Source: an uncultured Oscillospiraceae bacterium (GTDB taxonomy: Bacteria > Bacillota > Clostridia > Oscillospirales > Acutalibacteraceae). From it: DNA of 6,357 nt. The translations under genes were made by a program, and so were the position numbers. Where the stretch lies: positions 1-6,357 of the forward strand of contig CABTZO010000054.1 in the NCBI GenBank assembly GCA_902489335.1. The letters run 5' to 3'. Shown piece by piece: positions 1-6,321 of this stretch. Position 1 is the first letter of the stretch. Every line of letters starts with the position of its first letter. The notes beneath the pieces are model-generated. The model did not search any database and was not told the origin of the DNA. It was given only the letters and a program-made list of their open reading frames with translations.

Positions 1-45
1 ATCCTGCTCCCAAAGCAGGCGCGCTACCAGCTGCGCTACACCCCG
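1..45 (-). tRNA. tRNA-Pro(UGG), 5' part, 3' end cut by window edge
   Basis: Read on the minus strand, the sequence starts CGGGGTGTAGCGCAG, the typical opening of bacterial tRNA-Pro with a D-arm of the AGCGCAGCTGGTAGCGC type. It continues into an anticodon stem CCTGC/GCAGG enclosing the seven-base loop TTTGGGA. The loop places TGG as the anticodon (plus-strand positions 10-12), reading the proline codon CCA and probably all CCN codons by wobble. The variable loop, T-arm, 3' acceptor strand and any CCA end lie to the left of the window. A promoter lies just upstream at 64-92. The fold and identity are clear despite the truncation. Confidence 0.95.
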
Positions 46-63
46 TTAAATTTAACTTAGAAC

Positions 64-92
64 ATATTATATTAAAATGAAGTAAATGTCAA
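64..92 (-). promoter_or_regulatory. Promoter of the tRNA-Pro gene
   Basis: On the minus strand a perfect -35 box TTGACA (plus 87-92) is followed after 17 bases by TAATAT (plus 64-69). An overlapping TATAAT (plus 66-71) would give a 15-base spacer. Transcription would start near position 57, about a dozen bases before the mature tRNA 5' end at 45, leaving a short leader for RNase P to remove. A near-consensus promoter suits a stable-RNA gene. The call is from sequence only. Confidence 0.75.
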
Positions 93-93
93 T

Positions 94-122
94 TTGCATT
101 GAAAAAATAAATTATATATAAT
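94..122 (+). promoter_or_regulatory. Promoter of the capA-like/ABC transporter operon
   Basis: A -35 box TTGCAT (94-99) and a perfect -10 box TATAAT (117-122) are separated by 17 bases, a good housekeeping sigma factor promoter. The predicted transcription start is near 129-130, about 25 bases before the ATG at 154. Its -35 box is one base from the -35 box of the divergent tRNA-Pro promoter. No operator palindrome or riboswitch-sized leader is seen, so expression looks constitutive from the sequence. Confidence 0.7.
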
Positions 123-141
123 TTAATCCGTTGAAATGATT

Positions 142-146
142 AAGGA
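142..146 (+). promoter_or_regulatory. Ribosome binding site that fixes the capA-like start
   Basis: AAGGA lies seven bases before the ATG at 154. The upstream in-frame ATG at 136 has no Shine-Dalgarno sequence and would sit only about six bases from the predicted transcript start. The start at 154 is therefore preferred. Confidence 0.75.
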
Positions 147-153
147 TAATAAA

Positions 154-1404
154 ATGAGAAAAATCATAGAAGAAAAAAGCAAAAAAAATTATACTTTAAT
201 TATAGTTTGCACAACACTTGTTGTCCTGGCTTTGTTTTTGGGAATACTTATTTTATTGAGAGTTAAAAATTCACCAAATAAAAAAGTCGAATCAAAGAAA
301 CCGATTGCAACTTCACAAAGCCAAAGCAAAAAAGAGGCAAAAGCCGTTCTTTTAAGTACCGGGGACATAATTTTGCATACACCTTTTTTAACGGCCGGAA
401 AACAAAGTGACGGGACATATAACTTTGATTATTGTTTTAACAATGTTAAATCTGAAATATCAAATGTTGATTACGCAGTTTGTAATTTTGAAACCACCTT
501 GGGCGGAAAAGAGCCATATCAGGGTTATCCGCTTTTTAATTCACCGGATGCAATAACCGATGCTTTAAAAAATTGTGGATTTAATTTGTTGCTGTGCTCT
601 AATAATCACGCAAACGACACCGGATTTCAAGGAATGCAAAGAACAACAAAAATTACAAGAGAAAAAGGCTTTGATCAAACAGGCACATTTCTTAATCCGA
701 ATGAAAAGAAATATTTGATAAAAGAAATTAACGGAATTAAATTTGGTTTTATAAACTATACTTATGAAACATCGTCACCCGGAAAAGACGATGTGGCTTT
801 AAACGGGATGAAACTGTCAAGTGAAGCGGCAAACTGTATAAACACTTTTGATTATGATCATTTAGATGAATTCTATTCAAAAATCGCAAAAGAAATCACA
901 GAAATGAAAAAAGACGGAGCGGAGGCTTTGATTCTCTATATTCACTGGGGAGATGAATATAGGCTCGCGCCCAACGAATATCAAAAACAAATGGCAAATA
1001 AAGTCGCGGAACTGGGAATAGATTTGATTGTCGGTGGTCATCCTCATGTTATACAGCCCGGAGAGGTAATAAAAACAAAAGATAACAGGAAAGTGTATTG
1101 CCTATATTCTGCGGGAAATGCAATTTCCAATCAGAGATTTGAGTATATGAAATCTGTTTCAAAAACAAGGCATACTGAAGACGGTGTTTTTTTAATAACA
1201 GAATTTACAAGAAAAAAAGATGGAAAAACAACGCTTTCTAAAGTTTCATATATCCCGACCTATGTTAATGTTAATAGATCGGACGGTAAAATGTATCATA
1301 ACATTGTTATCGCAAAACAAAATGCAGGGGCAGCTCTGAATGATTCATATAATAGAACAAAAGAGCTTCTGCAAAAAAGTATAGATGAATTCAACAACAA
1401 ATAA
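154..1404 (+). CDS. CapA-family (PGA_cap) metallophosphatase-like protein, membrane-anchored
   Basis: This 416-residue protein has one N-terminal membrane segment (about residues 13-35, preceded by Lys/Arg/Glu), then a Lys/Ser/Gln-rich linker (about 36-63) and a catalytic domain predicted to lie outside the membrane. The domain shows the ordered CapA-family motifs: STGDI (Asp71), NFETT (Glu113), SNNHAND (Asn151, His152), HWGDEY (His264) and GGHPH (His296, His298). In this calcineurin-like fold such residues bind two metals. CapA was named for poly-gamma-glutamate capsule synthesis, but no capB or capC partner is present, so that role should not be assumed; many lone homologues are uncharacterised. 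An in-frame ATG at 136 would add six residues but lacks a ribosome binding site. The gene is followed after 9 bp by an ABC transporter, probably on the same transcript. The family call is firm and the substrate unknown. Confidence 0.9.
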   Translation: MRKIIEEKSKKNYTLIIVCTTLVVLALFLGILILLRVKNSPNKKVESKKPIATSQSQSKKEAKAVLLSTGDIILHTPFLTAGKQSDGTYNFDYCFNNVKSEISNVDYAVCNFETTLGGKEPYQGYPLFNSPDAITDALKNCGFNLLLCSNNHANDTGFQGMQRTTKITREKGFDQTGTFLNPNEKKYLIKEINGIKFGFINYTYETSSPGKDDVALNGMKLSSEAANCINTFDYDHLDEFYSKIAKEITEMKKDGAEALILYIHWGDEYRLAPNEYQKQMANKVAELGIDLIVGGHPHVIQPGEVIKTKDNRKVYCLYSAGNAISNQRFEYMKSVSKTRHTEDGVFLITEFTRKKDGKTTLSKVSYIPTYVNVNRSDGKMYHNIVIAKQNAGAALNDSYNRTKELLQKSIDEFNNK

Positions 1405-1408
1405 GGAG
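1403..1408 (+). promoter_or_regulatory. Ribosome binding site of the ABC transporter, overlapping the capA-like stop
   Basis: AAGGAG begins inside the TAA stop codon (1402-1404) of the upstream gene and ends five bases before the ATG at 1414. No promoter fits in the gap, so the two genes are very probably co-transcribed. Ribosomes finishing the first gene could re-initiate on the second. Confidence 0.8.
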
Positions 1409-1413
1409 AAAAA

Positions 1414-4245
1414 ATGATTGAATTACGTAACATAACCAAGACTTATAAGACCAATCGCGGTAAAGCGGTTGAAGCTTTGAAAAATGTCAGCATAAAATTT
1501 CCACAGACGGGAATGGTTTTCATATCCGGAAAATCCGGCTGTGGAAAATCTACTTTACTTAATATCATCGGGGGACTGGATGTTGCAGATAAAGGTGAAA
1601 TTATAATAAAAGGAAAATCTTCGAAAGCCTTTACCGCCGCCAACTTTGACTCATACAGAAATACATATTTAGGTTTTATTTTCCAAGACTACAATATTCT
1701 TGAAGATTTTACCGTAGGCGCTAATATTGCCCTTGCAATGGAACTCCAAGGTAAAAAGGCAACCGAAAAAGATTTGAATGCAATTTTGGAACAAGTAGAA
1801 TTAAACGGCTTGGCAGACAGAAAGCCATCTCAACTATCCGGCGGTCAAAGGCAGAGAGTTGCAATAGCCCGTGCTCTGGTTAAAAATCCCGAAATCATCA
1901 TGGCGGATGAGCCAACCGGTGCGCTTGATTCTGCTATGGGTAAGCAGGTTTTGATGACACTTAAAAAATTGTCTAAAGATAAATTAGTTATTGTTGTTTC
2001 ACATGATTTGGAGTTTGCCGAAACATACGGAGACCGAATTATAACCATGTCTGACGGAGAAGTTATTTCCGATAAAGAGAAAACAATTATTGAAGCTAAA
2101 CAAAAAGATACAGGGGTTGCTGTAATTGATGATTCAATAATCCAGATCAAAAAGGGATATAAACTTACCGAAGAAGATCTTGCTATGATAAATGAATATT
2201 TATCAAAAAATGAAAACGACAGTGTTATTTCTTTGGATCCTACAACAAATGAACAATTCAGAAAATCATCTAATATAACAGTCGAAGGAGACAGGGAAGT
2301 TTTCTTAGATACAGATCAAGATTCTTTGAGTGAAAGAACTAAAGAATATGATTCAATGGACTTAATTAAGTCAAAATTACCGCTGAAAAGCACTTTGAAA
2401 ATGGCTGTAAGCAGTATGAAAGTTAAACCCATCAGACTTTTTTTCATCATCTTACTTTCGGTGGTAGCTTTCGGTCTTTTCGGCGCAGCCTTTACAATGG
2501 CAACCTACAATAAAGAGAGTTCAATGATAGCATCTTTGAAAGAAGGCAATATAAATTATTTAACTTTTGCAAAAGAAAAAGAAGTCAGCGGTAAAACAAA
2601 GTCAAAATTTAAAGAAGCGGTAAAGTTAGAAAACGAAGACGTAAATAAAATAAAGAGTGCTTTTCCCGATAAAACGTTTTTAAAAGTTTTACCAAAAGAC
2701 ATGTTTTATCAAGTCGCTGATTTAAAGAAGGTTGAACAGAAAAGGTTTTATCAACCACAGATTGTCGGTTTATCTGCAATAGATGATCATGCAATTTCGG
2801 AATTTGGTATGTCCTATATAGGCAGTCTTCCTAAAGCAGATGATGATATTATGATAACGGAATATACATACTCTGTGTTAAAAGAGTGCGGATACAAAAA
2901 CCCAAAAGACGGTAAAACTCTTCCGATTACTAAGCCTCAAGACTTAGTAGGCAGAGAACTCGAATGTACCGGAGACGGATTGAATAAGAAATTCAAAATA
3001 TCCGGCGTTTTAAAGACCAATTTTTCATCAACAATTTATGATCAATATAAAAAAGAAAAAGATAACGACGCAAGTGAAAAATTAAGCAACATTTTAAAAG
3101 AGTCGCAGATGATTGATGTTTTAGGCAAGAGCTACGAGCAACTGGGCTTTATAAGTCCCAATAATTTTGCAAAGCTTGAAAAAGAACCCGTTTTCTACGA
3201 TTTGATGTCTTTCGGAACACAATTAAACTTTGAAGAACCGGAGTCTAAAAACTTTAAGGACAGCACTTTTAGATTTTTCTTGCCGTTTAGTGAGACAGAT
3301 GAGAAGAATATTGTATTTTTTAATAAAAATAAAAAGACTTTGGGCGAAAATGAAGTTTTACTGCCTATAGGAATGGCTCAATCAATAGATGTAAAAACTC
3401 CTGAAGGACAAAAAAACTTAGGAGATTTGCTCTCTACGGCGATTTTAAATGCAAACGAAAATGCTGATGCAGAAGATTATAAGAATTTGTTGAGAAGTTA
3501 CGGACCGTTAATGCCGTTCAAGACAATAAAATATAATTTACTTTCGCTCAACAACGGCTTACCGAAATCAAAAGACGGTGAACTTAAAGTAGTAGGATTT
3601 TTCTTTAAGGCCGGTAATGATCAGAGTTTATATACCGGTATATTAAATGATACCTTTGTTTCAAAAACCGGAATCCAAAAACCCGGAAAATATTCAATGG
3701 TTATATCTAATATGCCCAAAGATCATGATGAAATAAAACAGGCAGTTAAGTTTTCCAATGAAGAAAAAAATGGCACTGTTTATCCAATGAAAAACAGTGC
3801 GACTATCTCAGTTGATTTTATAAATAATATAGTTAAGATACTACTCCCAACATTTGTTTTCTTAGGTTCTCTGCTTGCAATTTTTGCATCGATTCTATTT
3901 ATGACGTTTATTTTTACAAGCATTAAATACAAACAACATGATATCGGAATTTTGCGAGCGATAGGAGCAAGGGGCATGGATATCCTTGGAATATTTTTCT
4001 CTGAAAGCTTGATTATTTCCCTTATAAACGGAGTTCTTGCTTCAATATTAGCTGCAGCGGGTGTGTTTGGAATAAACCATTCAATAAACAAAATCTTGCA
4101 AACAGGCGTAACATTATTTAGCTTTGGTCCGATACAATTTTTGATTGTAATAGCTATATCCGCTTTGTCAGCAGTAATTGCATCAGCATTACCTGTGTAT
4201 ATGATTTCTAAACAAAAGCCAATTGATGCTATAAGGAATCGCTGA
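1414..4245 (+). CDS. MacB-like ABC transporter, fused ATPase and FtsX-type permease
   Basis: One 943-residue chain carries a complete MacB/LolD-type ATPase followed by a permease. ATPase (about 1-220): Walker A GKSGCGKST (39-47), Q-loop Gln91, signature LSGGQ (141-145), Walker B IIMADE (161-166), D-loop ALD (170-172) and H-loop His197. An acidic cytoplasmic linker spans about 221-335. The permease has the four-helix topology of MacB: TM1 about 341-362, a large extracytoplasmic region of about 440 residues (365-805), then TM2 about 809-836, TM3 about 858-888 and TM4 about 908-932. The FtsX-like motif LRAIGARG follows TM2. Active as a homodimer by family analogy, it would couple cytoplasmic ATP hydrolysis to movement of the outer domain (mechanotransmission). 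Relatives handle antimicrobial peptides, lipoproteins or cell-wall signalling; the substrate here is unknown. The external region is about twice that of E. coli MacB as I recall it. All catalytic motifs are intact and there is no frameshift. It meets the minus-strand gene at 4248 tail to tail. Confidence 0.93.
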   Translation: MIELRNITKTYKTNRGKAVEALKNVSIKFPQTGMVFISGKSGCGKSTLLNIIGGLDVADKGEIIIKGKSSKAFTAANFDSYRNTYLGFIFQDYNILEDFTVGANIALAMELQGKKATEKDLNAILEQVELNGLADRKPSQLSGGQRQRVAIARALVKNPEIIMADEPTGALDSAMGKQVLMTLKKLSKDKLVIVVSHDLEFAETYGDRIITMSDGEVISDKEKTIIEAKQKDTGVAVIDDSIIQIKKGYKLTEEDLAMINEYLSKNENDSVISLDPTTNEQFRKSSNITVEGDREVFLDTDQDSLSERTKEYDSMDLIKSKLPLKSTLKMAVSSMKVKPIRLFFIILLSVVAFGLFGAAFTMATYNKESSMIASLKEGNINYLTFAKEKEVSGKTKSKFKEAVKLENEDVNKIKSAFPDKTFLKVLPKDMFYQVADLKKVEQKRFYQPQIVGLSAIDDHAISEFGMSYIGSLPKADDDIMITEYTYSVLKECGYKNPKDGKTLPITKPQDLVGRELECTGDGLNKKFKISGVLKTNFSSTIYDQYKKEKDNDASEKLSNILKESQMIDVLGKSYEQLGFISPNNFAKLEKEPVFYDLMSFGTQLNFEEPESKNFKDSTFRFFLPFSETDEKNIVFFNKNKKTLGENEVLLPIGMAQSIDVKTPEGQKNLGDLLSTAILNANENADAEDYKNLLRSYGPLMPFKTIKYNLLSLNNGLPKSKDGELKVVGFFFKAGNDQSLYTGILNDTFVSKTGIQKPGKYSMVISNMPKDHDEIKQAVKFSNEEKNGTVYPMKNSATISVDFINNIVKILLPTFVFLGSLLAIFASILFMTFIFTSIKYKQHDIGILRAIGARGMDILGIFFSESLIISLINGVLASILAAAGVFGINHSINKILQTGVTLFSFGPIQFLIVIAISALSAVIASALPVYMISKQKPIDAIRNR

Positions 4246-4247
4246 GT

Positions 4248-5129
4248 TTATGGCTTTGGCATTTGATTAACATCTAAGAGCCGGTTAAGCAAATTTGACT
4301 TTTTCTTCTCTTTATATGGTTTAGGATTTTCGTATTTTTTCAAATCCTTTTTACCTGCCGGAGAGTTAAGTCGTTTGATACCGGCTTTTACTATGTCCGA
4401 AATTGAGTCGTCAAGCAGTTTAGAAATATTAGCAAAACCCTCTTTGTCATCATAAAGCGGAAACATTAAAAGTGTTGTTGCAATAATGCTTTGGGTGCTG
4501 TTTGTTCCGTCTTCATAGTATTGATTAAAAGTATTTGCGAGTTTCTTTATTGTTTTTTGATCATTATTTTTCACACTGTCTTTTAATCTGGAAACGATTT
4601 GTTCTTTCATAAAAAGTTCTGCATAAAAGAAGTTCTTTTCATCAATATATTTGTCGAGCGCAGGTTTAACTTCGGGATATATATTGGAAAGTCTAAATGC
4701 TAAATCAAGAGGTGTATAGTCTTGCACACCCTTTTGCTTTTTTCTTTTTATTTTGGCTTTTTGAGCAATCTTTTTTCCGGATTTTGAAGCCGCTTGGTCA
4801 ACTTTTCCAAAGCCGAAGTATGTTTCAATTGCATCGGAAAATTCAGATGCCACAGATTTTATTGATTTTTCATCAAAACCATCGTCATCTATGTCCCAAA
4901 GACAGGAAGATTTTTTCTCAAAATCGTCCTCACTTGGATTTTCAACATTAGAACAATAAAGAGATAGAACATTATCTTCTCTTACAATTTTAAAATTGCC
5001 ATATTCTGAATCATAATTTAAAGTTGTGGTTTTTTCTTCTATTTTGTCGTTTAATTTAAATTTTCCGACGGATAAGATGTCTTTTAATTGTTTATCAAGT
5101 AATTTTAATGCGTTAGAATTATCTTGCAT
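4248..5129 (-). CDS. Conserved-looking hypothetical cytoplasmic protein with two domains
   Basis: I do not recognise a characterised function. The 293-residue product has no signal peptide and no membrane segment, so it is probably cytoplasmic. The N-terminal part (about 1-106) looks like an alpha/beta domain with a strand-rich middle (39-60) and an acidic patch WDIDDDGFDE (78-87). A strongly basic Lys-rich linker (about 109-134) follows. The C-terminal part (about 137-262) is helical and has the layout, as I remember it, of small DUF7674-type domains: a YPEVKPALDKYI helix, then two helices around NQYYEDG, then a hydrophobic helix. That resemblance is tentative. The last 30 residues are Lys/Pro-rich and probably disordered. 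The start at 5129 is chosen because GGAGGA sits four bases upstream; an ATG 39 bases further upstream overlaps the promoter and lacks such a site. The gene has its own promoter, diverges from ddl and converges on the ABC transporter gene. Confidence 0.85.
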   Translation of the reverse strand: MQDNSNALKLLDKQLKDILSVGKFKLNDKIEEKTTTLNYDSEYGNFKIVREDNVLSLYCSNVENPSEDDFEKKSSCLWDIDDDGFDEKSIKSVASEFSDAIETYFGFGKVDQAASKSGKKIAQKAKIKRKKQKGVQDYTPLDLAFRLSNIYPEVKPALDKYIDEKNFFYAELFMKEQIVSRLKDSVKNNDQKTIKKLANTFNQYYEDGTNSTQSIIATTLLMFPLYDDKEGFANISKLLDDSISDIVKAGIKRLNSPAGKKDLKKYENPKPYKEKKKSNLLNRLLDVNQMPKP

Positions 5130-5133
5130 TTGG

Positions 5134-5139
5134 TCCTCC
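5134..5139 (-). promoter_or_regulatory. Ribosome binding site that fixes the start of the hypothetical gene
   Basis: On the minus strand GGAGGA ends four bases before the ATG whose first base is at 5129. The longer reading from 5168 would begin upstream of the predicted transcript start (about 5152), so it is unlikely to be translated. Confidence 0.8.
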
Positions 5140-5158
5140 GACTGTATTATTTTTTTGT

Positions 5159-5187
5159 ATTTTAACACAATAAAGAATCTTTGTCAT
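5159..5187 (-). promoter_or_regulatory. Promoter of the hypothetical gene
   Basis: On the minus strand ATGACA (plus 5182-5187) and TAAAAT (plus 5159-5164) are 17 bases apart. A TG dinucleotide in the extended -10 position (TGTTAAAAT) strengthens the call. The start of transcription would be near 5152, giving a leader of about 22 bases. The -35 box is two bases from that of the divergent ddl promoter. Confidence 0.65.
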
Positions 5188-5189
5188 CA

Positions 5190-5218
5190 TTGATAAGGCT
5201 TTGTCTCTATGTTATTAT
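5190..5218 (+). promoter_or_regulatory. Promoter of ddl
   Basis: TTGATA (5190-5195) and TATTAT (5213-5218) are separated by 17 bases, with an extended -10 TG (TGTTATTAT). The predicted start is near 5225, giving a leader of about 24 bases. That is too short for a riboswitch or T-box, so no RNA-based control of ddl is seen here. Confidence 0.7.
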
Positions 5219-5239
5219 ATCAACGACACCTTACGATTT

Positions 5240-5244
5240 GGAGG
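5240..5244 (+). promoter_or_regulatory. Ribosome binding site that fixes the ddl start
   Basis: GGAGG lies four bases before the ATG at 5249. A TTG 48 bases upstream is in frame, but it lies inside the ddl promoter and would add 16 residues not expected before the family's opening strand (KLALLVIFGGKS). Confidence 0.85.
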
Positions 5245-5248
5245 GAAA

Positions 5249-6319
5249 ATGAAACTCGCATTATTAGTTATTTTCGGCGGAAAGTCTACCGAACATGAAA
5301 TTTCGAATTTATCGGCATATTCTGTTTTAAGTGAAATCGACAGAGATAAATATAATATATATAGGCTGGGTATTACAAAAGACGGTAAATTTTTTATTTT
5401 TGAGGGTGAAGACAAAGACATTAAAACCGGACAGTGGGAAAAAGATGAAAAAAATCTAAAACCCGCTTATATAATCCCCGGAAAAGATAAACCACAGTTA
5501 ATCGTCGAAAAAAATAACGGTTTTGAAAAATTTAATATAGATGTGGCTTTTCCTGTTTTGCACGGACAAAACGGTGAAGACGGAACAATTCAAGGTCTTT
5601 TTGAACTTTACAATATTCCGTTCGTCGGATGTGATATGACGTCATCAGTTGTTAGCATGGATAAAGTTTTGACAAATACCCTGAGTGATTATTTTGAAAT
5701 ACCTCAAGCAAAGTGGAGATCTTTGAAAGCTACAGAATATAAAAAAAGACCGGAAATATTAGATGAAATTGCAAACTATCTTTCATATCCAATCTTTATA
5801 AAACCTGCAAGAGCGGGTTCTTCTGTCGGAGTTACTAAAGCAGAAGACAGAAAAATGCTTGCTGACGGAACAGAAAAAGCATTTTTGCATGATAATAAAA
5901 TTGTTTTTGAAGAATTTATCGACGGTTACGAAGTAGAATGTGCGGTTTTAGGGAACGAAAATCTTAAACTTGGAGTTTTAGGTCAGATAAAAGCGGAAAG
6001 AGACTTCTATGACTATGAAGCCAAATATAATGACGTTAAAAGCAAGACGGTTATACCCGCAGAGATTGACAAAAGTTTGCAAGAAAAGATTTTAGGTCTG
6101 GCGAAAAAGATTTATCTTTCCCTTGGTTGCAGCGGAATGTCCAGAGTTGATTTTTTTGTAGAAAAGGAAACCGGGAAAATAAGGTTCAATGAAATCAATA
6201 CAATTCCGGGTTTTACGGATATCAGTATGTATCCTAAAATGATGCGGGCAGCGGGAATAGATTATGCTGATTTGTTAGATAGATTGATAAATTTGGCAAT
6301 AGAGAAATGGAGAAAATAA
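5249..6319 (+). CDS. ddl: D-alanine--D-alanine ligase
   Basis: This cytoplasmic ATP-grasp enzyme joins two D-alanines, using ATP, to make the dipeptide that MurF adds to the peptidoglycan precursor. At 356 residues it has the length of the longer DdlA-type ligases. The N-terminal GGKSTEHEIS contains Glu15, equivalent to the D-Ala-binding Glu15 of E. coli DdlB. The first family signature HGQNGEDGTIQG is at 105-116. The ATP-grasp core has KPARAGSSVG (185-194), with Ser191 matching DdlB Ser150. The omega-loop FYDYEAKY (253-260) carries Tyr260, matching DdlB Tyr216. The second signature follows, with magnesium ligands Asp301, Glu315 and Asn317 in SRVDFF and NEINTIPG. The Tyr-containing loop is that of true D-Ala-D-Ala ligases, not of VanA-type D-Ala-D-lactate enzymes, so no glycopeptide resistance is implied. 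It has its own promoter, divergent from the hypothetical gene, and may be first in an operon continuing past 6319. Confidence 0.97.
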   Translation: MKLALLVIFGGKSTEHEISNLSAYSVLSEIDRDKYNIYRLGITKDGKFFIFEGEDKDIKTGQWEKDEKNLKPAYIIPGKDKPQLIVEKNNGFEKFNIDVAFPVLHGQNGEDGTIQGLFELYNIPFVGCDMTSSVVSMDKVLTNTLSDYFEIPQAKWRSLKATEYKKRPEILDEIANYLSYPIFIKPARAGSSVGVTKAEDRKMLADGTEKAFLHDNKIVFEEFIDGYEVECAVLGNENLKLGVLGQIKAERDFYDYEAKYNDVKSKTVIPAEIDKSLQEKILGLAKKIYLSLGCSGMSRVDFFVEKETGKIRFNEINTIPGFTDISMYPKMMRAAGIDYADLLDRLINLAIEKWRK

Positions 6320-6321
6320 AT

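Noticed and set aside
1..45. tRNA-Pro as an integration site for a mobile element
   Set aside because: The tRNA 3' end, where integrases usually act, is outside the window. No integrase, direct repeat or compositional break is seen to the right.
154..1404. Reading the CapA-like gene as evidence of a poly-gamma-glutamate capsule locus
   Set aside because: No capB, capC or capE-like gene is nearby and the next gene is an ABC transporter. Only the family assignment is supported.
1443..2150. Antisense open frames (1443-1643 and 1845-2150) opposite the ATPase domain
   Set aside because: They lie opposite strongly conserved ABC motifs, lack ribosome binding sites and encode nothing recognisable, so they are coding shadows. 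The same holds for minus-strand frames at 2609-2794, 3780-4091 and 5215-5421 and the plus-strand frame at 4697-4951.
4215..4257. Inverted repeat AAAGCCA/TGGCTTT across the convergent gene junction
   Set aside because: It has a 7-bp stem, a 29-base loop and no T-run on either side, so it is not a credible intrinsic terminator.
4357..4389. GCCGG/CCGGC hairpin followed by TTTT inside the hypothetical gene, as a terminator for the ABC transcript
   Set aside because: The stem is only 5 bp with a 19-base loop and a four-base T-run over 100 bases beyond the stop. It is too weak to call.
5219..5248. Riboswitch or T-box in the ddl leader
   Set aside because: The predicted leader is only about 24 bases and contains just the ribosome binding site.
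5249..6319. VanA/VanB-type resistance ligase (D-Ala-D-Lac)
   Set aside because: The omega-loop has FYDYEAKY with the D-Ala-D-Ala-type tyrosine, and no vanH, vanX or regulator genes are present.
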